Shown here: positions 14,236 to 21,345 of the stretch, piece after piece
Layout of the letters: the number at the start of each line of letters is the position of its first letter
Position numbering within the stretch: position 1 is the stretch's first letter
Assembly: GCA_011391855.1 (NCBI GenBank)
Contig: JAABPT010000425.1
Coordinates: forward strand, 1 to 30,565
From: Burkholderiales bacterium
GTDB taxonomy: Bacteria; Pseudomonadota; Gammaproteobacteria; Burkholderiales; Burkholderiaceae_C
Reading direction: 5' to 3'
Length of the DNA: 30,565 nucleotides
The notes under the pieces: generated by a model
What the model saw: only the letters and a program-made list of their open reading frames with translations
Databases searched by the model: none
Told to the model about the DNA's origin: nothing
Made by a program: the position numbers and the translations under genes

Positions 14236-15153
14236 ATGGCACACACCCTCACCGCCCCGACGAGCCTGGCCACGCGCTGGTCGCAGTACTACGTGCTGAC
14301 CAAGCCGCGCGTGGTGCAGCTCATCGTTTTCTGCGCCCTCATCGGCATGCTGCTGGCGCAGCCCGGCCTGCCCGACTGGCGGCTGGCCGGCGCCGCCACC
14401 GTGGGCATCTGGCTGGTGGCCAGCGCGGCGGCGGCCTTCAACTGCCTGGTCGAGCAGCGCATCGACAGCCGCATGGCCCGCACCTCGTGGCGGCCCAGCG
14501 CCAAGGGTGAGCTCAGCTCGGCGCAGACGCTGGTCTTTTCCGCCGTGCTCTGCGCCCTGGGCAGTGCGCTGCTGTACTGGGCCGTCAACCCGCTGACCAT
14601 GTGGCTCACCTTCGCCACCTTCGTTGGCTATGCCGTCGTCTACACCGTCGTGCTCAAGCCGCTGACGCCGCAGAATATCGTCATCGGCGGCGCCTCGGGC
14701 GCCATGCCGCCGGTGCTGGGCTGGGCCGCGATGACGGGTGAAGTGGGCGCCGAGGCGATGATGTTGTGCCTGATCATCTTCCTGTGGACGCCGCCGCATT
14801 TCTGGGCCCTGGCGTTGTACAGGGTGGAGGACTACCGCAAGGCCGGCCTGCCCATGCTGCCCATCACGCACGGCCCCGAATTCACGCGTCTGCAGGTGCT
14901 GCTGTACACCCTGGTGCTGTTCGCCGCCACGCTGCTGCCCTTCGTCTACGGCATGAGCAGCTGGATCTACCTGCTGGCGGCGCTGGTCCTGGGCGCGCTA
15001 TTCATCCTGTATGCGTGGCAGCTTTGGCGCGACTACAGCGACGTGCTCGCGCGGGCAACCTTCCGTTTTTCCATCTGGCACCTGTCGCTGCTGTTCGCGG
15101 CGCTGCTGCTCGACCACTACCTGAGCCCATGGCTGTTCTCTTCCGCTTCCTGA
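14236..15153 (+). CDS. ctaB: Protoheme IX farnesyltransferase (heme O synthase)
   Basis: CtaB attaches a farnesyl group to heme B, giving heme O, the substrate of the CtaA encoded just upstream. The 305-residue membrane enzyme of the UbiA superfamily has YYVLTKPRVVQLIVFCALIGM at the start, then the prenyl-diphosphate/Mg site NCLVEQRIDSRMARTSWRP. The second motif lies in YTVVLKPLTPQNIVIGGASGAMPP, followed by LWTPPHFWALALYRVEDYRKAGLPMLP. Length and helix count are normal. Its end overlaps the sco gene by 25 bp. Confidence 0.95.
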   Translation: MAHTLTAPTSLATRWSQYYVLTKPRVVQLIVFCALIGMLLAQPGLPDWRLAGAATVGIWLVASAAAAFNCLVEQRIDSRMARTSWRPSAKGELSSAQTLVFSAVLCALGSALLYWAVNPLTMWLTFATFVGYAVVYTVVLKPLTPQNIVIGGASGAMPPVLGWAAMTGEVGAEAMMLCLIIFLWTPPHFWALALYRVEDYRKAGLPMLPITHGPEFTRLQVLLYTLVLFAATLLPFVYGMSSWIYLLAALVLGALFILYAWQLWRDYSDVLARATFRFSIWHLSLLFAALLLDHYLSPWLFSSAS

Positions 15154-15734
15154 TGGCCCTGGCTCTTGCCGCCGCCCTGTCCGGCTGCGTGCGCAGCGCC
15201 TCACCGTCGTTCAAGGCCATCGACATCACCGGCGCCGAATATGCGCAGGGCTTCGATCTGCCCGACGCCAGCGGCCAGCGCCGCACGCTGGCCGACTTCA
15301 AGGGCAAGGTCACGCTCGTCTTCTTCGGCTTCACGCAGTGCCCCGACGTGTGCCCGACCACGCTGCTGGAGATCGCCGAGGTGCAGAAGGCGCTGGGCGC
15401 CGGCGGTGAGCGGGTGCAGGGCGTCTTCGTCACCATCGACCCCGAGCGCGACACGCCCGAGGTGCTGAAAGCCTACGTCGACAATTTTGGTGCCGGCTTC
15501 GTGGCCCTGCGCGGCACGATGGAAGAGACGGCCGCGGTGGCCAAGGCCTTCAAGGTGTATTACGCCAAGGTGCCAGGGCAAACCGCGGGCAGCTACACCA
15601 TGGACCACACGGCCGGCGCCTATGTCTTCGACGCCAACGGCAAGGTGCGCCTGTTCACGCGCTATGGCTCGGGTGCCGAGGCGCTGAAGCACGATCTACA
15701 ACTGTTGCTCACCGAGTCGCCGCCGAAGAGTTGA
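15129..15734 (+). CDS. SCO1/SenC family copper lipoprotein
   Basis: Sco proteins carry copper and electrons to the CuA site of subunit II. The 201-residue product starts with a short lipoprotein signal whose lipobox LSGC gives lipidated Cys20, so it is anchored to the outer face of the inner membrane. The thioredoxin fold holds FGFTQCPDVCPTTL (Cys71, Cys75), VTIDPERDTP and the third copper ligand His160 in MDHTAGAYVFD, all canonical. The ATG at 15129 supplies the positive residue the signal needs; an internal ATG at 15153, overlapping the ctaB stop, is the alternative. It ends the surf1-sco run. Confidence 0.92.
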   Translation: MAVLFRFLMALALAAALSGCVRSASPSFKAIDITGAEYAQGFDLPDASGQRRTLADFKGKVTLVFFGFTQCPDVCPTTLLEIAEVQKALGAGGERVQGVFVTIDPERDTPEVLKAYVDNFGAGFVALRGTMEETAAVAKAFKVYYAKVPGQTAGSYTMDHTAGAYVFDANGKVRLFTRYGSGAEALKHDLQLLLTESPPKS

Positions 15735-15823
15735 CCCCGCCAAGTCACTTGCGCGGATCCGGCTCTGCCGGTCCGCGGCAAGAGCCCCCTTGGGGGGTAG
15801 CGAGCGCTAGCGACCCTGGGGGC
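15735..15823. repeat. Structured intergenic element between convergent sco and rpoH genes
   Basis: The 89-bp gap is nearly all inverted repeats. CGCGGA and TCCGCG, with inner CCGGC/GCCGG, form an 11-bp stem with one bulged T (15752-15777). GAGCCCCC (15782-15789) pairs with GGGGGCTC (15818-15825), entering the rpoH stop codon. Between these lies TAGCG-AG-CGCTA (15798-15809). The pattern resembles G/C-rich extragenic palindromes I recall scattered through Comamonadaceae genomes. It may act as a bidirectional transcription stop or mRNA stabiliser. Copy number elsewhere cannot be seen from this window. Confidence 0.55.
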
Positions 15824-16738
15824 TCACATCAACGCCTTGCGCATCTTCTTCAGCGCCGCCACCTCGATCTGGCGGATCCGCTCGGCGCTCACGCCGTACT
15901 CGGCCGCCAATTCGTGCAGCGTCATGCCGCCGGAGGCGTCGTCGTTGACCTTCAACCAGCGTTCCTCGACGATGCGGCGGCTGCGCGCGTCCAGCGTGTG
16001 CAGCGCCTGCGCGATGCCGTCGCCGGCCAGCCAGTCGCGGTGCAGGGCTTCCAGGCGCCGCGTCGGTTCGCTGCTGTCGTCGGCCAGGTAGGCGATGGGG
16101 GCGTAGCTCTCCTCGCTGTCGTCGGACTGCGGCTCCAACGCCACGTCGCCACCGGTGAGCCGGGTTTCCATCTCGATCACTTCGGCGGGCTTGACGTTCA
16201 GCGCGCGCGCCATCGTGTCCACCTCGGCCGGCGTGAGCGTATTGCGGTGGGTGTCGGCGTCGAGCGCGTCTTCCTTCAGGCCCTGCTTCATGGAGCGCAG
16301 GTTGAAGAACAGCTTGCGCTGGGCCTTGGTGGTGGCCACCTTGACCATGCGCCAGTTCTTCAGGATGTATTCGTGGATCTCGGCCTTGATCCAGTGCATG
16401 GCGTAGCTCACCAGGCGCACGCCCTGCTCGGGGTCGAAGCGCTTGACGGCCTTCATCAGGCCCACGTTGCCTTCCTGGATGAGGTCGCCCTGGGGCAGGC
16501 CATAGCCCAGGTACTGGCGCGAGATCGACACCACCAGCCGCAGGTGCGAAAGCACCAGCCGCCCGGCGGCCTGCACGTCGCCCTGGTCGCGCAGCGTGCG
16601 CGCGAAGTCCAATTCCTGCTCGTGCGTGAGCATGGGCATGCGGTTCACTGCCGAGACATAGGCGTCGAGATTGCCGAGCGACGGCACCAGCGACCAGGGG
16701 TCGCGCAGCGCCAGGGCATGGGAGGCGGAAGTATTCAT
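15824..16738 (-). CDS. rpoH: RNA polymerase heat-shock sigma factor sigma-32
   Basis: RpoH directs RNA polymerase to heat-shock promoters. The 304-residue protein has region 2 (LVLSHLRLVVSISRQYLGYGLPQGDLIQEGNVGLMKAVKRFDPEQGVRL), the sigma-32 RpoH-box-like stretch (ATTKAQRKLFFNLR) right after the region 2.4 sequence AEIHEYILKNWRMVKVATT, and region 4 with its helix-turn-helix TLHELAAEYGVSAERIRQIEVAALKKMR. The RpoH box and the length separate it from RpoD/RpoS. The ATG at 16738 is chosen because MNTSASHALALRDPW is the normal start. Upstream is a CIRCE operator overlapping an extended -10, so transcription is probably repressed by HrcA. Confidence 0.96.
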   Translation of the reverse strand: MNTSASHALALRDPWSLVPSLGNLDAYVSAVNRMPMLTHEQELDFARTLRDQGDVQAAGRLVLSHLRLVVSISRQYLGYGLPQGDLIQEGNVGLMKAVKRFDPEQGVRLVSYAMHWIKAEIHEYILKNWRMVKVATTKAQRKLFFNLRSMKQGLKEDALDADTHRNTLTPAEVDTMARALNVKPAEVIEMETRLTGGDVALEPQSDDSEESYAPIAYLADDSSEPTRRLEALHRDWLAGDGIAQALHTLDARSRRIVEERWLKVNDDASGGMTLHELAAEYGVSAERIRQIEVAALKKMRKALM

Positions 16739-16777
16739 GCGGTTTGGGAGTGCCAACTGGAGTTTGAGGTTCCGGAA

Positions 16778-16786
16778 ATATTAGCA
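16778..16786 (-). promoter_or_regulatory. Extended -10 promoter element of rpoH
   Basis: On the minus strand TGCTAATAT has the TGn extension and a TAATAT hexamer. The hexamer ends 39 bases before the rpoH ATG, giving a leader of about 33 nt. It overlaps the CIRCE repeat, so HrcA binding would block polymerase. Confidence 0.6.
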
Positions 16787-16807
16787 CTCTCGGGTGGCGA
16801 GTGCTGA
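16781..16807. promoter_or_regulatory. CIRCE operator (HrcA binding site) upstream of rpoH
   Basis: TTAGCACTC (16781-16789), a 9-bp spacer, and GAGTGCTGA (16799-16807) match the CIRCE consensus TTAGCACTC-N9-GAGTGCTAA with one mismatch in the second arm. The spacer length is exactly the canonical one. HrcA, a thermosensitive repressor dependent on GroE, binds this element. CIRCE in front of rpoH is known for betaproteobacteria from comparative genomics. hrcA itself is not in the window. Confidence 0.93.
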
Positions 16808-16861
16808 ATTCAAGGATGTTGCTGAATCGATGCACCCGAGCAAACTCAAATCTTCGTCAGA

Positions 16862-16885
16862 AATGTGAAAGTGTTTACTCACATT
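16862..16885. repeat. Inverted repeat at the 3' end of the hybrid kinase gene
   Basis: AATGTGA (16862-16868) and TCACATT (16879-16885) are perfect reverse complements 10 bases apart, in a locally AT-rich patch. The right arm contains the stop codon of the kinase gene. It may be a weak terminator separating the kinase gene from rpoH, or a protein site. The half-sites resemble CRP half-sites, but the 10-bp spacing is wrong for CRP. Confidence 0.4.
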
Positions 16886-19800
16886 CCCCAGCGTGTCTCG
16901 ACATTTTCCAGCGCGCCGTCCACGAGCTTCAGGAAGCCCGCGACGTCCAGCGGCTTGGTCACGTAATGCGCTGCGCCCAGGGTCAGCGCCTGTTCCATAT
17001 GCTGCGGCGTGGCGTCGGCCGAGACCACGATCACCGGGATGTCGGCCAGCAGGTCGTCGCGCTTCAGGTGCCGCAGCAGTTCCAGGCCGCTGATATCGGG
17101 CAGCTGCATGTCGAGCAGGATCAGGTCGGGGCGGCGGCGACGGATGCCGGCCACGCCGTCCAGCCCCAGTGCCGAGGTTTCCAGCACGATCTGCTCGCGC
17201 AGTGCCAGCACGCCGCGCATGACTTCGATATTGGTCGCGTTGTCCTCCACGTAGTGCACCACCCGCTGCTGGTAGGGGGCGGGCAGGGTGGGTACAGGGT
17301 CTGCCGCTGGAGCGTCGGCCACAGCCGCGGCCGGCAGGCGCAGCGTGAAGGTCGACCCGACCTCGGCGCGGCTTTCGGCGTCCAGACTGCCCCCCATCAA
17401 TTCGGCCAGGCGGCGGCTGATGACCAGGCCGATGCCGGTGCCTTCGACGCCGCTGTCTTCGCGACCGAGGCGGTTGTAAGGCTGGAAAAGCGCCGCCAGT
17501 TGGTCCTCGCTCATACCCAGGCCGGTGTCAGCCACCGTGAGCTCGACCTGGCCGCCAGCCGAGCGGCGCGAAGCGATGGTGATGCGGCCGCCGGGGCGGT
17601 TGTACTTGACGGCGTTGCTCAACAGATTGGTCAGGATCTGTTTGAAGCGCGTGGCGTCGCCCAGCACGGCCGGTGCGTCGCTGGCCAGTTGCTCGTCCAG
17701 CGTGATGTCGCGCTCGGCCGCAGAGGCGTCGACCATCGCCCGGCAGGCCGACACCAGTGGCGCCAAGGGCAGTGGCTCCAGCGCCAGCGGCACGGCGCCG
17801 GCCTCCACGCGTGCCAGGTCGAGCGTGTCGTTGATCATTTCCAGCAGGTGCCAGCCGGCGCGCTGGATCTGTTGCGCCCACTCGGCCTGGTGCGGCGCGA
17901 GCCCGGGCTCGCGGTCCATTCCCAGCAGTTGGGCAAAACCGATCATGGCGTTCAGCGGCGTGCGCAGTTCATGGCTCATGCGCGAGAGGAAGTCGCTCTT
18001 GGCGCGGTTGGCGGCCTCGGCGCGGTGCAAGGCGCTTTCCGACGCCTGCAGCCGCAGGTGCTCGGTGATGTCCTCCAGCACGCCCACCATGCGCACGACG
18101 CGGCTGCGATCGTCGCGCAGCGCCGCGGCGCTGGTGCGCACCAGCAACTCGCGGCCGTCGGGGCGGCGCAGCCGCACCGGCTCGAGCACGGTGTCCGGGT
18201 TGCCGAAGAACAGGTCGCGCCGCTGCTGGCGGACACGGGCCACGTCGTCGCCGTGCACGATATCGAGGACGGAGTGGCCGCGCAGGTCGTCGGCGCTGCG
18301 GCCGATCATCTGGCACAGGCGCGGATTGCAGTCGATGACGTGGCCGCCGGGGTCGAGGAACATGACTCCGACCGGCGCATGCTCGAAGATGCTGCGCAGC
18401 CGCTGTTCGCTTTCGCGCAGCGCTCGCTCCGCCTGCTCGCGCTCGGCGACCTCGTGCCGCAGATCGGCGGTGGCGGACTGCACTGCGCGTTCGGTGCGCC
18501 GGCTGTGCCCGGTGACGGTGAGCAGCAGTGCGCCGAGCATGGCCGCCGAGCCCAACCCCGCCAACGACAGCAGCCAGGCTGTTTCGCGCTGCTGGCCGGG
18601 TACGCTGGAAACGGCGGCGTTGACACGCAGTTCGTAACTGCGGTCGCCGAGCTGCAGCGTGCGCCGGGTGGCGAAACCGGTGTCGGTGTCGGTGTCGATG
18701 TTGGCGACCGGGTCCGCGGCCTCGCACTGCGCGTTCCCGGCCAGCCGGCGGTGCGGCGCAAGGGACGTGGGGTCGATGAGGCACCAGCGCAGATAGGTCT
18801 GGTCCGCGGGCGCCAACCCGGCCAGGGCGGCCTCGGTGCGCAGGGCGACGAAGACGACGCCGCTGAAAGCGGCGCTGCGCGCGGCCGCGTTGTCGGGCTC
18901 GCCGCGGTACAACGCCTGGTAGACGACGATGCCGGTCTCTTCCGTCCCCGACTGCGTGAGCCTGAAGCCCGCCGTGGCAGTGGGCTGGCCGCTGCGGCGC
19001 GTGGCCAGGATGGCGGCGCGCGCCTCCGGTATCGACAGTGCATTCACCCCCAGCGCGGCCGCATTGCCTGCGGCGGGCGCCACGTGCCGCAAGGCCACTA
19101 CCTCGCCGTCGGTGGCGCGTGCGGCGCCGCCGTCGCGGTCGAAGACCCGGTAGCCGGCCAGGCCGAGCGCCTGGGCTTCAGCCTGGGCCTGGGCTTCATA
19201 GGCCGGCAGCGCGTCCAGCGCCACGCGCGCGCTGTAGCCCATGGCCTGCAGCGGAATGGGCTGCTCCAGCCACCAGCGCGCGGCGTCGCGCAGCGCGCTG
19301 CCGTCCAGTTCACCGTTTGTGCGCGCCGCACTGTGCAGCGCCTGCAGCGCATACAGCGGCACACCCAGCCGTGCGTGGGCTTCGGTGGCCAGGCGGTCCG
19401 CGCCGCGCTCGAAGGTGGCCAGCAGCCGTTGGCGGTCGAGCCGGTCCAGTTCGACCATCGCCGCGGCCAGCAGCGCCAGCGCCACCAGCATGGGCAGGCC
19501 CACGGTGCGCCGCCGGGAGCGCCAATCCTCGCGCGGGCGGCCGATCAGCGTCAGCGCCAGCGGGGCGCCGATGAGCACGCCCAAGGCGTCGCCGACCCAC
19601 CAGGTGAGCCAGGTGGCCGGCGCCGTTTCCACGCCGAGCGCGCCGTTCAGCAGCAGTGCCGGCACGGCCACGCTCGCGCTCACGGCGCAGGCCGCCAGGC
19701 CACCCAGCCCGCCGGCCAGCAGGATGTCGCGCGGCGCATTCAGCAGCAGCGGCAGGCCCACGAAGCGCCGGATCAGTGCTGCGCCGACCCCGGCCTGCAA

Positions 19801-20124
19801 GGCGGCACCGGCGCCGATGACCAGCGGCAGCGCCACCAGCGCCAGCCCGGCCTGGCCGCGCAGCACCCCGAGCGCGGCATTGACGATGAAGGACCCCAGC
19901 AGCACGCCCGGCAGCGCGGCGCGCCCGAAGGTGAGCGTGGCCGCCAGCGCGATGCCCGCGGCCGGATACAGCGGCGACGCATAGCCCGGCGGCCCGGCCA
20001 GCACCAGCCCCAGGCCGCCCACGGCCGCATAGGCCGCGGCGGTGGCGAGTGCCACGACCCAGGCCCAGGCGGGCGAGGCCGCGCGCGGGGGCGGCGCCGA
20101 CAGCGGCGCGGGAACGGTGGTCAT
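16879..20124 (-). CDS. Hybrid sensor histidine kinase: MASE1-CHASE-PAS-HisKA-HATPase-REC
   Basis: A 1081-residue membrane kinase. Domains in order: a MASE1-like hydrophobic sensor of about eight helices (20-220); a periplasmic CHASE-type ligand domain (about 240-510); another helix (about 515-537); a short coiled coil; a PAS domain with PAC (about 570-690); HisKA with SRMSHELRTPLNAM, phospho-acceptor His718; HATPase with N box NLLSNAVKYN (Asn837), G1 DTGLGM and G2 GTGIGL; and a receiver with ED960-961, phospho-Asp1005 and Lys1057. There is no HPt domain, so the phosphate must pass to a separate protein or the receiver is regulatory. CHASE domains often sense small extracellular molecules; the ligand here is unknown. 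TAGAGT lies exactly 6 bases before the ATG. Confidence 0.93.
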   Translation of the reverse strand: MTTVPAPLSAPPPRAASPAWAWVVALATAAAYAAVGGLGLVLAGPPGYASPLYPAAGIALAATLTFGRAALPGVLLGSFIVNAALGVLRGQAGLALVALPLVIGAGAALQAGVGAALIRRFVGLPLLLNAPRDILLAGGLGGLAACAVSASVAVPALLLNGALGVETAPATWLTWWVGDALGVLIGAPLALTLIGRPREDWRSRRRTVGLPMLVALALLAAAMVELDRLDRQRLLATFERGADRLATEAHARLGVPLYALQALHSAARTNGELDGSALRDAARWWLEQPIPLQAMGYSARVALDALPAYEAQAQAEAQALGLAGYRVFDRDGGAARATDGEVVALRHVAPAAGNAAALGVNALSIPEARAAILATRRSGQPTATAGFRLTQSGTEETGIVVYQALYRGEPDNAAARSAAFSGVVFVALRTEAALAGLAPADQTYLRWCLIDPTSLAPHRRLAGNAQCEAADPVANIDTDTDTGFATRRTLQLGDRSYELRVNAAVSSVPGQQRETAWLLSLAGLGSAAMLGALLLTVTGHSRRTERAVQSATADLRHEVAEREQAERALRESEQRLRSIFEHAPVGVMFLDPGGHVIDCNPRLCQMIGRSADDLRGHSVLDIVHGDDVARVRQQRRDLFFGNPDTVLEPVRLRRPDGRELLVRTSAAALRDDRSRVVRMVGVLEDITEHLRLQASESALHRAEAANRAKSDFLSRMSHELRTPLNAMIGFAQLLGMDREPGLAPHQAEWAQQIQRAGWHLLEMINDTLDLARVEAGAVPLALEPLPLAPLVSACRAMVDASAAERDITLDEQLASDAPAVLGDATRFKQILTNLLSNAVKYNRPGGRITIASRRSAGGQVELTVADTGLGMSEDQLAALFQPYNRLGREDSGVEGTGIGLVISRRLAELMGGSLDAESRAEVGSTFTLRLPAAAVADAPAADPVPTLPAPYQQRVVHYVEDNATNIEVMRGVLALREQIVLETSALGLDGVAGIRRRRPDLILLDMQLPDISGLELLRHLKRDDLLADIPVIVVSADATPQHMEQALTLGAAHYVTKPLDVAGFLKLVDGALENVETRWGM

Positions 20125-20130
20125 CGGGGG

Positions 20131-20176
20131 ACTCTACTGCCGCAGTGCGGCAGGGCACACGCCGCGGGGCACACGC
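20131..20176 (-). promoter_or_regulatory. Hybrid kinase promoter: -10 with a 17-nt palindrome filling the spacer, plus direct repeats
   Basis: On the minus strand TAGAGT (20136-20131) is 6 bases before the kinase ATG, predicting +1 at the ATG. The next 17 bases upstream (20137-20153) are a perfect palindrome, CTGCCGCA-G-TGCGGCAG, which is exactly the length of a standard -35/-10 spacer. Beyond it the 10-mer GGGCACACGC occurs twice (20153-20162 and 20167-20176, plus-strand sequence), 14 bp apart. The -35 position itself (TGTGCC) is poor, as expected for a regulated promoter. Binding proteins are unknown. Confidence 0.5.
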
Positions 20177-20197
20177 GGATGCGTCAGGGGCGGGAAC

Positions 20198-21292
20198 TCA
20201 GACGTTGAACAGGAAGTTCAGCACGTCGCCGTCCTTGACCACGTACTCCTTGCCCTCGGAGCGCATCTTGCCGGACTCCTTGGCGCCATGCTCGCCCTTG
20301 CAGGCGATGAAGTCGTCGAAGGCGATGGTCTGGGCGCGGATGAAGCCGCGTTCGAAATCGGTGTGGATGACACCGGCCGCCTGCGGCGCGGTGTCGCCGA
20401 TGTGGATGGTCCAGGCGCGCACTTCCTTGACGCCGGCGGTGAAATAGGTCTGCAGGCCCAGCAGCTTGAACGCGGCGCGGATGAGGCGGTTCAACCCCGG
20501 CTCGTCCTGCCCCATCTCGTGCAGGAAGAGGGCCTTGTCGTCGTCGGACATGTCGGCCAGTTCGGCCTCGGTCTTGGCGCAGATCGCCACCACCGGCGCG
20601 TTCTGCTTCGCCGCGACTTCTTCCAGCCGCGCGAGGAAGGGGTTGTCGTGAAAACCGTCCTCGGCCACGTTGGCCACGAACATGGCTGGCTTGGCGGTGA
20701 TCAGGCACAGCGGCTTCAGGATCACCAGTTCTTCCTTGCTGAAGTCGATGCCGCGCACCGGCTGGGCCTGGTCCAGCGCGGCCTGGCACTTCTCCAGCAC
20801 CTTCACCAGCGCCGCGGCCTCCTTGTCGTTGCCCGAGCGCGCCGCCTTCACGTAGCGGTGCAAGCTCTTTTCCACGGTGGCCAGGTCGGCCAGGCAGAGC
20901 TCGGTCTGGATGACCTCGATGTCGGAGATGGGGTCCACCTTGCCGGCCACGTGGATGACGTTCTCGTCCTCGAAGCAGCGCACCACGTTGACGATGGCGT
21001 CGGTTTCGCGGATGTGGCTCAGGAACTGGTTGCCCAGGCCTTCGCCCTTGCTGGCGCCGGCCACCAGGCCGGCGATGTCGACGAATTCCACGATCGCCGG
21101 CACCACGCGCTCGGGTTCGACGATGGCGGCCAGAGCTTGCAGCCGCGGGTCGGGCAGTTCCACCACGCCGACATTGGGCTCGATGGTGCAAAACGGGTAG
21201 TTCTCGGCCGCGATACCCGCTTTGGTGAGGGCATTGAAGAGGGTCGACTTGCCGACATTGGGCAGGCCGACGATGCCGCACTTGAGGCTCAT
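20198..21292 (-). CDS. ychF: Redox-regulated ATPase YchF (Obg family)
   Basis: YchF is a conserved P-loop NTPase that prefers ATP, binds ribosomes and dampens the oxidative-stress response. The 364-residue product has the G1 motif GLPNVGKST (residues 9-17), G3 VDIAGLVAGASKGEGLGNQFL, the altered G4 motif VANVAED in place of NKxD (the basis of ATP preference), a coiled-coil insertion and a C-terminal TGS domain (ending DGDVLNFLFNV). Length is standard. The minus-strand gene diverges from pirin across 53 bp. Confidence 0.97.
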   Translation of the reverse strand: MSLKCGIVGLPNVGKSTLFNALTKAGIAAENYPFCTIEPNVGVVELPDPRLQALAAIVEPERVVPAIVEFVDIAGLVAGASKGEGLGNQFLSHIRETDAIVNVVRCFEDENVIHVAGKVDPISDIEVIQTELCLADLATVEKSLHRYVKAARSGNDKEAAALVKVLEKCQAALDQAQPVRGIDFSKEELVILKPLCLITAKPAMFVANVAEDGFHDNPFLARLEEVAAKQNAPVVAICAKTEAELADMSDDDKALFLHEMGQDEPGLNRLIRAAFKLLGLQTYFTAGVKEVRAWTIHIGDTAPQAAGVIHTDFERGFIRAQTIAFDDFIACKGEHGAKESGKMRSEGKEYVVKDGDVLNFLFNV

Positions 21293-21333
21293 GAGGGACT
21301 TTCGGGAAAGAAGCGGGAAGCCCGCGATTTTCC

Positions 21334-21339
21334 TACACT
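21334..21339 (+). promoter_or_regulatory. Possible pirin -10 element directly before the start codon
   Basis: TACACT ends 6 bases before the pirin ATG (21346), putting +1 at the A of the ATG. No ribosome-binding site is visible. The -35 zone shows no consensus. Confidence 0.5.
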
Positions 21340-21345
21340 GCAGCG

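Noticed and set aside
12940..14871. A 643-codon minus-strand open frame across ctaA and ctaB.
   Set aside because: It is a shadow of high third-position G+C; the plus-strand genes carry all the conserved heme synthase motifs.
15824..16738. A primary or stationary-phase sigma factor (RpoD or RpoS).
   Set aside because: The length, the RpoH-box-like ATTKAQRKLFFNLR and the CIRCE control all fit sigma-32.
16862..16885. A CRP binding site (TGTGA...TCACA).
   Set aside because: The half-sites match but are 10 bases apart instead of 6, so a CRP dimer would not fit. It is kept only as an unexplained inverted repeat.
16801..20208. A very long open frame (over 1100 codons) on the plus strand, antisense to the hybrid kinase.
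   Set aside because: Its product is a low-complexity mix rich in Gln, His, Arg and Gly with no domain, as expected from the complementary frame of a GC-rich gene. The minus-strand kinase has complete, ordered domains.
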